Assembly: GCF_001644195.2 (NCBI RefSeq)
Contig: NZ_LWBL02000049.1
Coordinates: forward strand, 1 to 64,000
Direction of reading: 5' to 3'
Source of the DNA: Bacillus marinisedimentorum
Lineage (GTDB): Bacteria > Bacillota > Bacilli > Bacillales > Bacillaceae_O
DNA: 64,000 nt
Below, piece after piece: positions 50,158-58,449 of this stretch; the stretch's first letter is position 1; each line of letters opens with the position of its first letter. The position numbers and the translations under genes are program-made. A model generated the notes under the pieces. That model saw nothing but the letters and a program-made list of their open reading frames with translations, was not told the DNA's origin and ran no database searches.

Positions 50158-50184
50158 AAAACTTTTCCTGTATCACTGTCGTCT
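50158..50184 (+). promoter_or_regulatory. ECF-type promoter of the second sigma operon
   Basis: AAAACTTTT (AAC at 50160-50162), 17 bases, CGTCTATA (50180 on). This AAC/CGTC pattern matches the consensus of SigM/SigX/SigV-like promoters of Bacillus, so the operon probably drives itself. It starts only 20 bases after the end of an M1 element. Confidence 0.75.
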
Positions 50185-50224
50185 ATATTTTAAAAGACAT
50201 ATTCACAAGAAACGAGGGAGGGTT

Positions 50225-50776
50225 ATGGAGCGGACTAATTATGCGATTGAGACCATGTCAAAGGACGAATTGCTGGAATATGCAATGAATGAATTTGGCA
50301 ATGATGTGCTGTATCTCGCTTATTCTTATGTTAATGACTATAGAATTGCGGAAGATCTCGCCCAGGAAGCCTTTGTGAAGTTTTATAAGCGAATCGATAC
50401 ATTCAAATGGGAATCTTCACTTAAAACATGGCTGCTGAAAATTACAGCCAACCATTGCAAGGATTATAAAAAAAGCTGGTACAACCGGATGGTTTCTGCA
50501 GGCGGTCAATTTAACAGACTGTTAAAAGGTAAAGATCTCGGTCCTGAACAGACGATATTAAAAAGAAGTGATCAGGCCGAACTGTCTGATCGTGTGTTGT
50601 CACTGCCGATTAAATACAGGGAAGTGATCTATCTTTTTTATTTTGAAGATATGTCCTTAAAGGAAGTGGCCGACTGCCTAATCTTGAATCTTAATACGGT
50701 AAAGACCCGGATGGCACGTGCAAAGGAACTCCTGAAGAAAACATACGAAGAAGGGGGTGCCGGCTGTGGAGAATAA
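50225..50776 (+). CDS. ECF-family RNA polymerase sigma factor
   Basis: A 183-residue group 4 sigma factor: region 2 with FGNDVLYLAYSYVNDYRIAE, DLAQEAFVKFYKRIDTFKW and WLLKITANHCKDYKKSW; region 4 with LPIKYREVIYLFYFEDMSLK then EVADCLILNLNTVKTRMARA. ATG 50225 follows AGGGAGGGTT. It overlaps the next gene by 11 bases. It is not close to the first ECF factor (24078) in sequence, so the two probably serve different promoters. Confidence 0.93.
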   Translation: MERTNYAIETMSKDELLEYAMNEFGNDVLYLAYSYVNDYRIAEDLAQEAFVKFYKRIDTFKWESSLKTWLLKITANHCKDYKKSWYNRMVSAGGQFNRLLKGKDLGPEQTILKRSDQAELSDRVLSLPIKYREVIYLFYFEDMSLKEVADCLILNLNTVKTRMARAKELLKKTYEEGGAGCGE

Positions 50777-51551
50777 GCTGAAAAAACTACGCAGCAGTAT
50801 GGAGAAATCCGTTTTTGACGAGTATTCGTTTGACAGCCGCAATAAAAGGGCTGTCCGGGATAAGATTTCGGGTGGAAAACAGACACAGGCAGTTAAAGTT
50901 AAGCCCTTTCTCAGTTTAGCATTTCTCTTCGGGCTTGCCGTTGTCATTTTTGCTATTGCAGGATATGGATCGGGATTGCTGCCGCTTGAAAACAGAAGTG
51001 CCGGTCCAGGAAAGGAAGTTATTCGCAATGTTGAACTGCAATTGGTTGATGTAAACGTCGAGCTGACAAATGCAGAAAACAAAATCGGCGGCATCGGTAT
51101 TCAATCCGGTCCTAAAAAAGGGAAAGTGATAAGGCCGATCACTTTGTATTATACATTCACCATTAAAAACACGGGAAGTACTCCACTTGGTAAAGTTACG
51201 CAAACTGAAGATTTTTCAAATCCGAAGGGAGTCGCGGTAAAAATCGATCCATCCAATGAATTAGTTGCCGTAATTGAAGAAGCGGTTGGATTCAATGTCT
51301 ATCAAACCAAAGAATACAGTGAAACAAGAATGGGGCACGGACAGCAATTCACCCCTGTTCTAAAGCCAGGCCAGGCAGGTGAATTTGTTCTGATTTATGA
51401 ATTGGGTGCTCTGGAAGACAATCCGGAAATACCGCTTGCGCCTTCTGAAGAACAGTTGAACAGGATTGAAGAGCATGCCCGTCAGGCTGATCTTGTCGTT
51501 ACGGTGGATAAAAATGAAATTGAACGGTTTGATTTGAGGAACCGTAAATAA
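50766..51551 (+). CDS. Probable anti-sigma factor with beta-rich ectodomain
   Basis: A 261-residue protein: a cytoplasmic N-terminus of about 42 residues (KLKKLRSSMEKSVFDEYSF), one membrane helix (about residues 43-62) and an outer domain of about 190 residues rich in beta strands (TLYYTFTIKNTGSTPLGKV, GQQFTPVLKPGQAGEFVLIY), consistent with an immunoglobulin-like or DUF4352-like fold. No zinc motif. GTG 50766 overlaps the sigma stop and follows AAGGGGGTG; that linkage and the topology suggest the anti-sigma role. Confidence 0.72.
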   Translation: MENKLKKLRSSMEKSVFDEYSFDSRNKRAVRDKISGGKQTQAVKVKPFLSLAFLFGLAVVIFAIAGYGSGLLPLENRSAGPGKEVIRNVELQLVDVNVELTNAENKIGGIGIQSGPKKGKVIRPITLYYTFTIKNTGSTPLGKVTQTEDFSNPKGVAVKIDPSNELVAVIEEAVGFNVYQTKEYSETRMGHGQQFTPVLKPGQAGEFVLIYELGALEDNPEIPLAPSEEQLNRIEEHARQADLVVTVDKNEIERFDLRNRK

Positions 51552-51560
51552 ACTTGGTTA

Positions 51561-51929
51561 AAAAGAGGCTGGGACATAACGAGTCATGCATAGAGACGAA
51601 CAATAGATTTTCACGACATACTGTTTACGAATCGTCAGTTAAGCTGAAGAAACAAGTTCGTTCCATTGCGCTGCAGACACTCGCTTTCCACGGGGAGGAA
51701 GCTGAGCCTCCTCGGCTTCGCCTGCGGGGTCTCAGCCTTTCCTCTATTTCCCGTCGGAGTCGAGTGTCTTCCGCTTCATTCCACTTAGTTTTTAAAAAAA
51801 GTATGCAAAATAAAAAAATATTGAAGAGAGTAAATAAAGACCCGAACGATCAGGTAAAAGATTCGTTGAAATCTTTACCTTATCGTTCGGGTTTATCATT
51901 AGCTGAAATACTTATGTCCAGCCTCTTTC
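51561..51929. mobile_element. MITE-like element, family M2
   Basis: Ends AAAGAGGCTGGGACATAA (51562 on) and TTATGTCCAGCCTCTTT (51912-51928) are inverted repeats with one base difference. The interior has two further stems: GACACTCG / CGAGTGTC around a CCTCGGCTTCGCC-rich block, and ACCCGAACGAT / ATCGTTCGGGT near the right end. No transposase. Open frames across it are chance. It fills the whole gap between the anti-sigma gene and the convergent lipoprotein gene, 4 bases from the latter's stop. Confidence 0.85.
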
Positions 51930-51932
51930 CTT

Positions 51933-52688
51933 TCACTGCATCTCAACAGCATTATCTGTCACTTCAGCAGGGATTGCTATGTTTTCCACCTGATTCACGT
52001 TTTTGTATGTTGCTGTTGCATCCGTCACGATTTGTGCGGTTTCACCTGCAATTTTGACATCCACATCAGCTCTCGTCACGATCGACTTCAACATCTTGTC
52101 TTCACTGATTGTCAGTTTGTAGTCAAAGCTGTTAACTTGCAGATCCTCTACTTCTGAATTCTGTGTCGCTTCTTTCAGCACATCTTGAACCAATTCTATT
52201 TCTTGTTTGTTTTTCGAGTCTTCAGTGAGATTGACAGTTAATACATAGTCGTTTCCTGACTGGGTCATTTCAAATAACTCCACGAATTTTTTCAATCTGT
52301 TCAATTCATCTTTCATGGACTCGCCGCTCGCAAGTTCTGCAAAGTCCGGATTGCTGTTTGTCGGAGTTTTGATCCACTGGCTTTCGCCAGGGACGAGAGC
52401 ATAACTTGTTTCCTCATCCATATACAATTCAATGTTACCGTCGACCGTGCTCATTTTGATGTGAGTGTTGAATGGCTCTTTCACATACTCCATAGTCATA
52501 TCCAGCGATTGATTCATTTTCTGGCCGTTGGCGTTTACATCGATTCCCATTTTCATATCCGCTTCGAAGCTGCTGATATCGTTATCCAATGCCCCGTTGA
52601 CCAATTCCTCTTTTGTGACACCTGTGCCGCAAGCACCTAAGAAAAGCAATGATGCGAGCGAAACCAATAAAAAGTGCAGTTTCTTCAT
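51933..52688 (-). CDS. Lipoprotein of the DUF6612 type
   Basis: A 251-residue lipoprotein: a signal peptide with lipobox LGAC (Cys20), then a beta-rich domain of about 230 residues (SLDMTMEYVKEPFNTHIKM, NIELYMDEETSYALVPG, YKLTISEDKMLKSIVTRAD). The pattern of long antiparallel strands fits LolA/LppX-like lipid-binding folds seen in DUF6612 proteins of Firmicutes. GGGGGATGAAC lies before the ATG. Its mRNA would read into the M2 element. Confidence 0.82.
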   Translation of the reverse strand: MKKLHFLLVSLASLLFLGACGTGVTKEELVNGALDNDISSFEADMKMGIDVNANGQKMNQSLDMTMEYVKEPFNTHIKMSTVDGNIELYMDEETSYALVPGESQWIKTPTNSNPDFAELASGESMKDELNRLKKFVELFEMTQSGNDYVLTVNLTEDSKNKQEIELVQDVLKEATQNSEVEDLQVNSFDYKLTISEDKMLKSIVTRADVDVKIAGETAQIVTDATATYKNVNQVENIAIPAEVTDNAVEMQ

Positions 52689-52860
52689 TGTTCATCCCCC
52701 TGTTCTGGTATAAAAAAGCTAAAACAAATGCATGCCCCTTTACTATATCGACTGATTAGTATATAAGTTTAGCTAAATTTGAGTGGGGTGATGACTGCTG
52801 AAAAGAAGCGGGAAAAGCATCGGAAATATCATTGACATCACGGAACGCACTGGCGAGAAA

Positions 52861-54201
52861 GTGATGAGCTGCCAGTATGATGCGTTCGGGAACCTGTTCA
52901 CCCAAATGGCGGCGCCTTACAACGCCAATGGATTCACCGGCAAAGCTTATGATGCCAAAGCAGGATTGATGGATTACGGTGCAAGATGGTACAGCCCGAA
53001 TACCGCGCGCTTCATGAGTCCCGATACATTCTCAGGCTGGCAGGACCAGCCGTTGAGCCTGAACCGGTATAGTTACACATACAACAACCCTGTGAACTTC
53101 ATTGACCCAACCGGGCGGATGGTCGAACACCCTGGCGGGGGCAGCAGCGGCTGGACAGGCCAGACACTTGAAAGAGGAGATTCGGGTCCATATGTGGAAG
53201 ACCTGCAAGCGATGCTTCAGGGAGCAGGCTTTTCTCCAGGAGGTATTGATGGCATTTTCGGCCAAAAAACAGAAAATGCAGTAATAAACTTCCAGCAGGC
53301 CGCCGATATAGCGGTTGACGGCATTGCAGGTCCTCAAACCTATAATGCCCTGCTCACCTACGGAAAGAGTTCCGGCGGATCAAACGGCGGTGGCTCCGGC
53401 GGCAATGAAAAAATCGGCACATGGATGGGTGAATTGCTGCGAAAAGGCGACAGGGGATCGATGGTAGAAGACCTGCAGAGGATGCTGAGCGATGCCGGAT
53501 TCAGTTATATCAGCATTGATGGTGTGTTTGGAAACGAGACGGAATCTGTCGTGAAACAGTTTCAGAGAAGCAAAGGCCTAAAGAAAGATGGGCTGGCAGG
53601 TATTCAAACCTATTCAGCCCTGAAAGGGAATAATTGGAGCAGGCCGAAAGAAAAAGAAAAATCCACATCATCTACCATTCGGATGGGGCCACATGGTGTT
53701 GATTTTCCATACTATGAAAAAATAGCGAGTGAACAAGGTATTGATCAAGTTCCCCATGAAATCAGAGATGTTATTCAGTCTGAAATGACCGGAAACGCAA
53801 AAGAAGACCTGGTTGGTGAGATGATTCTTGCCATTCCTGGAGGAGGTGTAGGGGGTGTTATAGCCAGGGGCGGTATAAAAATTGGGGGAAGAATAGGTTC
53901 AAAAGTACTTAGAGGTCTTGGTAAAAAGGGTACTAGTAAAACTGTAGATGATTTAATTAAAAATGCAACACCTGGGAGAGCGACTAAGGGAAGAACTTCT
54001 CAATATGACTTATCTGGAGGGTTTGATAAAGCAGTAAAAGACTTTGAGTCATTGCAACCAAATATCACAAAAAATACTCCAGATTTAAGAGTTGGTAAAT
54101 TACCAGATGGAAGAACAGTAATAGTAAGAAAGAAAAGTAGTGATGGTCGCCCAACAATTGAAATTCAAGACGGAAAAAAGAAAATTAAGTTTCGCTATTA
54201 A
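52861..54201 (+). CDS. RHS-fragment / peptidoglycan-binding / polymorphic-toxin fusion
   Basis: A 446-residue protein. Residues 1-80 are the C-terminal end of an RHS core (QYDAFGNLFTQM, GFTGKAYDAKAGLMDYGARW, LNRYSYTYNNPVNFIDPTGR). Residues 97-165 and 183-257 are two PG_binding_1 domains (YVEDLQAMLQGAGF..GIFGQKTENAV; MVEDLQRMLSDAGF..GVFGNETESVV) joined by GGSNGGGSGGN. The last 190 residues are a linker and a toxin-like tail (KLPDGRTVIVRKKSSDGRP, KKKIKFRY). The RHS frame is open up to CTG 52795, where the core simply begins; the many earlier RHS repeats are missing. An out-of-frame ATG 52791 with a good ribosome site hints at a frameshift. The tail is AT-rich compared with the front, as in swapped toxin tips. 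The toxin fold is not identified. Confidence 0.85.
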   Translation: MMSCQYDAFGNLFTQMAAPYNANGFTGKAYDAKAGLMDYGARWYSPNTARFMSPDTFSGWQDQPLSLNRYSYTYNNPVNFIDPTGRMVEHPGGGSSGWTGQTLERGDSGPYVEDLQAMLQGAGFSPGGIDGIFGQKTENAVINFQQAADIAVDGIAGPQTYNALLTYGKSSGGSNGGGSGGNEKIGTWMGELLRKGDRGSMVEDLQRMLSDAGFSYISIDGVFGNETESVVKQFQRSKGLKKDGLAGIQTYSALKGNNWSRPKEKEKSTSSTIRMGPHGVDFPYYEKIASEQGIDQVPHEIRDVIQSEMTGNAKEDLVGEMILAIPGGGVGGVIARGGIKIGGRIGSKVLRGLGKKGTSKTVDDLIKNATPGRATKGRTSQYDLSGGFDKAVKDFESLQPNITKNTPDLRVGKLPDGRTVIVRKKSSDGRPTIEIQDGKKKIKFRY

Positions 54202-54221
54202 TTGTAATAGGAGGAAGAGTA

Positions 54222-54620
54222 TTGGAACATTGGGAAAGATGGATACCGATAAAAGGATTACCCTCAAGATTATACAATGATACTTTTATTGATAATAAAG
54301 AAGGTATAATATTAGAGTTCAGCGATGAAAATGATAAAAAGAAAATTTTAGTTAAGTTTGATGAGGGTGTATTATCCTATAGAAATACAGATGAAGGCTC
54401 ATTATTGAAAAAACTAAATTATTTAGACCAACAATACGGTACAGATTTTTATAGCGAGTGGACTTTATTTAAAGTCAAAAACTCTGAATATATAAAATGG
54501 TTTCTTGAAGAGAGTTCAGGTATTTATGAGCCCAATCAACTAGAACATTATGTGTTTTTAACACCAAATGATGTAATCGAAATACTAACAACATACACTC
54601 CAAGTATCGTAATAAAGTAA
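54222..54620 (+). CDS. Probable immunity protein for the adjacent toxin tip
   Basis: A 132-residue cytoplasmic protein starting at TTG 54222 after TAGGAGGAAG, 20 bases beyond the toxin gene. It is acidic and AT-rich like the toxin tail, with NKEGIILEFSDENDKKKILV and TPNDVIEILTTYTPSIVIK segments; no family recognised. Position directly after a polymorphic toxin, the size and the matched base composition suggest that it neutralises that toxin. Confidence 0.7.
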   Translation: MEHWERWIPIKGLPSRLYNDTFIDNKEGIILEFSDENDKKKILVKFDEGVLSYRNTDEGSLLKKLNYLDQQYGTDFYSEWTLFKVKNSEYIKWFLEESSGIYEPNQLEHYVFLTPNDVIEILTTYTPSIVIK

Positions 54621-54983
54621 CATATAAAATTAATATAAATGATTGTCCCCCTTTAATAAATCTAGGGGGGCTTTTATGTGGGGAGGGAGTGCTGAATAAC
54701 TCTCTCTTTAATAGTTGTATGGCGGTAACCCTTATAAGCCCTATATAGTATTTTGTCGAATTATTAAGACGTACAACAACTGTAAAATATATGCTCTATT
54801 AATGAAATGTACCTTCTCAAAATAATCACACAATCATCAGTTACTACCATTTCTTTTCCCCAAACATCTACCTTCGCTTTCTCCCTGCCTTTTTTAAAAT
54901 TTTTACGTACAGGACGAAGCCCTCTCATTCGTGCCTAATCACATTCACCCAGAAAATCTTTTGAAAAAAAGACACAAAAAAAG
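54621..54983. other. Gene-free region after the immunity gene
   Basis: It begins with a terminator (54644-54676). The rest is AT-rich with stops in all frames and no recognisable RNA; it leads into the remnant at 54984. Confidence 0.45.
54644..54676 (+). terminator. Terminator of the toxin-immunity operon
   Basis: GTCCCCC / GGGGGGC stem with a loop of about 13 bases, then TTTT. Confidence 0.78.
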
Positions 54984-55255
54984 GTAATAAGCTTCCAGCA
55001 GGCCGCCGATATAACGGTTGACGGCATTGCACTCCTCAAACCTTTAATGCCCTGATCACCTACGGAAAGAGTTCCAGCGGATTACATTTCGACTTAGGAT
55101 TATGCTATCAAAATATGGGAGAAGATAAAAAGGCATTAAAGTCTTTTAAGAGATCGTTAAGAATAATTCCTCAACTAAAATTTAATGAAGGAATAAAAGA
55201 AGAAAAAGAAAAACAACTTTTAATGTATATACAAAATTTGAGTAAAGGTGTTTAA
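54984..55255 (+). pseudogene. Remnant: peptidoglycan-binding fragment joined to a TPR-like tail
   Basis: 54984-55081 repeats 53281-53379 of the toxin gene nearly base for base (CTTCCAGCAGGCCGCCGATA, CGGTTGACGGCATTGCA, CACCTACGGAAAGAGTTCC), with one base lost so the frame breaks. From there an in-frame tail reads HFDLGLCYQNMGEDKKALKS and FKRSLRIIPQL and ends at 55255, a TPR-like two-helix unit. No start is present. It looks like the displaced end of an earlier tip carrying a different C-terminal part. Confidence 0.75.
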
Positions 55256-55276
55256 AGTGAGGTATAAAAATCGCCC

Positions 55277-55900
55277 ATGAATAACAAGAAATATAATATT
55301 TTTATTTTCCTTTTTGTGTGTAGTATCTATATAACTATTCCATTCATTCTCTTAAACTATTATATAATTTCCAAACCATTGCTCCTGATCTTGTATATAG
55401 TCTATTTTCTTCTTTCATTGATAACAATTATTGCGATATACAATAAAAAATATGTAAAATTCAACATGATCGTTTTACCCATTATGATATTCGGAATGTA
55501 TTTTTTAGTGAATCAACCTTTATTAGTACCGATCCTATTTACAGTTCCTCTTTTATTCACAAGTCTATATCAAGTTGCTTTTCGAGTGTTTTATGGGATA
55601 TTGTTGATCATTTTAGTGTTCATTAACTTGGTTTTTCTCCCAATTTCCAATTTTGGCGAGCATACTACGGTAGATCAAGAAATGGCACCGAATAATCAAT
55701 ATCGCCTTGTCGAAAAACAAATTGATCAAGGTTTATTGGGTGGGGATAAGCAAGTGATTTTAGAAAAAGTAACTTTTGGCGTGATCAGCAAACCGATAAA
55801 AGTTGTTTATAAAGGTGAGTGGACAGAAAATATCACAATTCAGTGGGTTGATGACAGCAGCTATAATGTTAATGGAAAAGTAAAATCTGTGTTTGATTAA
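55277..55900 (+). CDS. DUF5412-like membrane protein
   Basis: A 207-residue protein with four or five N-terminal membrane helices (about residues 7-28, 33-53, 63-78, 85-98 and 107-121) and an external C-terminal part of about 80 residues with APNNQYRLVEKQIDQGLLGG and IQWVDDSSYNVNGK, the pattern of DUF5412 proteins. Very AT-rich, unlike the backbone genes. The ribosome site is weak (GTGAGGTAT). It may be an immunity or accessory gene of the island. Confidence 0.7.
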   Translation: MNNKKYNIFIFLFVCSIYITIPFILLNYYIISKPLLLILYIVYFLLSLITIIAIYNKKYVKFNMIVLPIMIFGMYFLVNQPLLVPILFTVPLLFTSLYQVAFRVFYGILLIILVFINLVFLPISNFGEHTTVDQEMAPNNQYRLVEKQIDQGLLGGDKQVILEKVTFGVISKPIKVVYKGEWTENITIQWVDDSSYNVNGKVKSVFD

Positions 55901-55915
55901 ACGAAGGAATAAGAA

Positions 55916-56065
55916 TTGTGGGTACCAAAGATTTTCACTCCTGAGGTCAATAGGGTATTCCATACCTCCAAACCTTTATCAAGTCCAAATGGTTTTTGGG
56001 AGCAAGAAATTACCTTTGATGGCCGAGAACCAAAACTGCTGTTTATAAGTAAGCATATTAAGTAA
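55916..56065 (+). CDS. Possible 49-residue frame
   Basis: TTG 55916 with GAAGGAATAAG ahead. The peptide contains SSPNGFWEQEITFDGREPKL, which looks protein-like, but the N-terminal half is poor. Likely a fragment of a longer gene in the island. Not recognised. Confidence 0.3.
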   Translation: MWVPKIFTPEVNRVFHTSKPLSSPNGFWEQEITFDGREPKLLFISKHIK

Positions 56066-56108
56066 GTTGGCTCTTCCTATAGGTCTGTACAGTAAAGGGG
56101 ATATTTAA

Positions 56109-56306
56109 ATGAAGACCAAGAAAATGATAAAGTACTTTTTTTTAATATTTTCCATAAGTGGTCTACTCGTTACATTATCTTCCACCCTTTTTGGAAACAA
56201 TGATTATGTTTTAGAACAAAAATTAACGTTAACGATCATTTTTTTACTGTTTTTTACTTTAGGCCCTTTATTTCTATATAAATTACTAACTTTTAGAATG
56301 AAATAG
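56109..56306 (+). CDS. 65-residue two-helix membrane protein
   Basis: ATG 56109 follows AAAGGGGAT. Basic start (MKTKKMIK), helices at about residues 8-26 and 39-60. AT-rich, last coding unit of the island. Function unknown. Confidence 0.55.
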   Translation: MKTKKMIKYFFLIFSISGLLVTLSSTLFGNNDYVLEQKLTLTIIFLLFFTLGPLFLYKLLTFRMK

Positions 56307-56499
56307 ATTTTGATTTAATTCCAATCCTTCTGAGTTTCTTAGAAAATTCACCAGGAGGATTGGCCCTGTTTATTTCCAGAGATGGTATTTTGATAAATTT
56401 CACCACTTAGTTATTTTTGCGCTATTCTTCATAAGTTATCGTGTTATATTCACCAGCTTCGTTGCTGCTGTCCCTGAACCTGTATAAAGTACAAAATAA

Positions 56500-56550
56500 A
56501 AAGCGTCCTCTTCTGTCGGCCGGATGGAGCAGGACGCTTCTTATTTTTTT
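56500..56550 (+). terminator. Terminator
   Basis: AAGCGTCCT / AGGACGCTT with a 21-base loop and TTATTTTTTT. It is 190 bases past the last gene of the island, in an otherwise empty stretch (56307-56693), and may insulate the next gene. Confidence 0.7.
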
Positions 56551-56693
56551 CCAGGGAAGTTCTCAGGCTTTTGTGATACAATGAATGTCAGTTTTGTAAG
56601 TCCTAAAAATGTAAATATAGAATAATAAATTCACCTCAATGATTACATGTGGAAACATTATTTAACTACACAATGAAACAAAAAGGGGAAACG

Positions 56694-57494
56694 ATGCTGG
56701 ATTATAAATTTTATGAAGGACCCAGAGAATCGGATTACGTCATCTTATTGCACGGAATTGGCGGGAGTTCAAACATTTTTTATAAGCAATTGAAAGCATA
56801 TAAAAAACATTTTCATGTAGTGGCTGTCCATCTGCCGGGCCACGGGCGTTCCCCGGGTGTCCATGAATATAAAGAGGCATTTACTTTTGAGCTGGCGGCG
56901 GGTGAAATCATCAAGCTGCTTGATCACCTGAAAATCAAGAAAGCTCATTTTGTCGGCATTTCTCTTGGTGCTGTTTTGACCCATTCGATTTTGCGGAAAG
57001 CACCTGAGCGGGTAAAGTCGGCTGTATTGGGCGGGGCGATCACAAGGGTGACGGTGTTGGACAAGCTCTTGCTGGGCACCGGCCATGCTGTAAAAAATAT
57101 TGTGCCGCATATGTGGATTTACAAGATTTTTGCCAGATTCATGATGCCAAGGAAGAACCACACCGAGTCCAGAAAGACCTTCATAAAAGAAGCGATGAAG
57201 ATGGACAGGGACGATTTCCTGGGCTGGTTCAAAATCGCCCATACTGCTGAGCCGATTTACAGCAAGGTCCCGGAAGCCTCTGCCGACGTCCCGAAACTAT
57301 ATCTTTCGGGCGAGCAGGACCACATGTTTATGAAGAATGTAAAAGCTGATGTGAAGGCCGATGGAAATGCCAGAATGGTAATCTTCAAAAACTCCGGCCA
57401 CATTTGCAACATTGAAAAACCGAATGAATTCAATGAACTCTCGGTTGATTTTATGCTTGAAGAAGCGGATAGACAGAAGAAACATCTGGCCTGA
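56694..57494 (+). CDS. Alpha/beta hydrolase
   Basis: A 266-residue alpha/beta hydrolase: oxyanion loop LLHGIGGSSNIFY, nucleophile elbow GISLGA, acid in SGEQDHMFM and histidine in NSGHICNIEKP. The frame opens at 56649 but AAAAGGGGAAA sets ATG 56694. No signal peptide. It resembles lipase/esterase-like proteins of Bacillus; substrate unknown. It ends before a short R1-like stretch (57550-57585) and faces the TetR gene. Confidence 0.85.
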   Translation: MLDYKFYEGPRESDYVILLHGIGGSSNIFYKQLKAYKKHFHVVAVHLPGHGRSPGVHEYKEAFTFELAAGEIIKLLDHLKIKKAHFVGISLGAVLTHSILRKAPERVKSAVLGGAITRVTVLDKLLLGTGHAVKNIVPHMWIYKIFARFMMPRKNHTESRKTFIKEAMKMDRDDFLGWFKIAHTAEPIYSKVPEASADVPKLYLSGEQDHMFMKNVKADVKADGNARMVIFKNSGHICNIEKPNEFNELSVDFMLEEADRQKKHLA

Positions 57495-57600
57495 TGAAAT
57501 GGGCTGGATGCTTTTTTAGATTAAGAAAATGATAGTTTTTTGGTACCTTTATAAGCGGACGTCTTGCGCATTTGTTCTGCAGAAACCGGGTCCGTGAACA

Positions 57601-58212
57601 TTACTTGAAACCTGCCACATAACCAGGACCTAAAATGGTGACTATCGATAGGATCAGGGCGATTTCTTCCGGTGTTTGATCGATTTCATTTTCAAGCCAG
57701 TGCTGGATGACCCCGAGGTTTGCAGAACTTACATAGGCAATGAGGTAGTCTGCCGGCACGAGCAGTTTTCCTTTTTTCAGCTGTCCTTCGAAATGAATCA
57801 GCATGTTCTTTTTCATGACTTCTTTCAGTTTAACCTGGAAAGACGGATCTCCTTTCGGGCCTAAAATCGTTTTGATGAAGCTGAGATTCTTCAGAAAATA
57901 TTCGACCAATTGCAGGACATGGGGCAAGGGTTCATTTTTTTGAATGTATGCCATGGCGTTGTGCCGCCCGATTTGCTGTGTGTGTATGACAATCGCCTCT
58001 ATTTCACGGAGGAGTTCATTTTCACTTTGTTCCAGCAGGTCGTACTTGTCACGGTAATGCTTATAAAAGGTTCCCCGGTTAATATCCGCTTTTGCTGTTA
58101 TGTCACTGACAGTGATTCCTTCAAATCCTTTTTCCATCATCAGTTCGGTTAGCGCGTTCCGAATCATGCGCCTGGTGCGGACGATTCGTTTATCGATTTT
58201 TTGGGTTCCCAA
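57601..58212 (-). CDS. TetR-family transcriptional regulator
   Basis: A 203-residue regulator with an N-terminal helix-turn-helix (IVRTRRMIRNALTELMMEKG, ITVSDITAKADINRGTFYKH YRDK) and a helical ligand domain of the TetR_C_33/DhaS-like type. The frame opens at 58236; AAAGGAG 8 bases before TTG 58212 sets the start. It is divergent from the large PPDK/Rph-like gene and a candidate operator (58253-58275) lies between them. Confidence 0.9.
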   Translation of the reverse strand: MGTQKIDKRIVRTRRMIRNALTELMMEKGFEGITVSDITAKADINRGTFYKHYRDKYDLLEQSENELLREIEAIVIHTQQIGRHNAMAYIQKNEPLPHVLQLVEYFLKNLSFIKTILGPKGDPSFQVKLKEVMKKNMLIHFEGQLKKGKLLVPADYLIAYVSSANLGVIQHWLENEIDQTPEEIALILSIVTILGPGYVAGFK

Positions 58213-58252
58213 GTTTATAACTCCTTTTCTATACAAAAGTTTTCATGCCAAT

Positions 58253-58275
58253 GAACAAAACTTTCTATTTTGTTC
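58253..58275. promoter_or_regulatory. Candidate TetR operator
   Basis: GAACAAAA, 7 bases, TTTTGTTC: perfect 8-base arms 40 bases ahead of the TetR start, in the shared divergent region. Confidence 0.6.
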
Positions 58276-58449
58276 GTTATCCAACAGTTTCTGATTTATT
58301 GATGATTGCTTTCTCTTCTGGACAAATTATAATGTACATGAAGAGCGTTAAGCAACAATGTGTTCACTAAATATTTTTGAATGAAAGCTGAGAAGGCATC
58401 TTACGGAAATTGTTTCTGAATGATGATGCTTAGATAGGGGGGCAATGCG

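Noticed and set aside
51554-52057. 167-codon rightward frame
   Set aside because: It lies entirely in the M2 element and the 3' end of the convergent lipoprotein gene; its composition is not protein-like.
57550-57585. Another R1 repeat copy
   Set aside because: Only about 30 bases (TTATAAGCGG, CTTGCGCATTTGTTCTG) resemble the 3' end of R1, too short to call alone.
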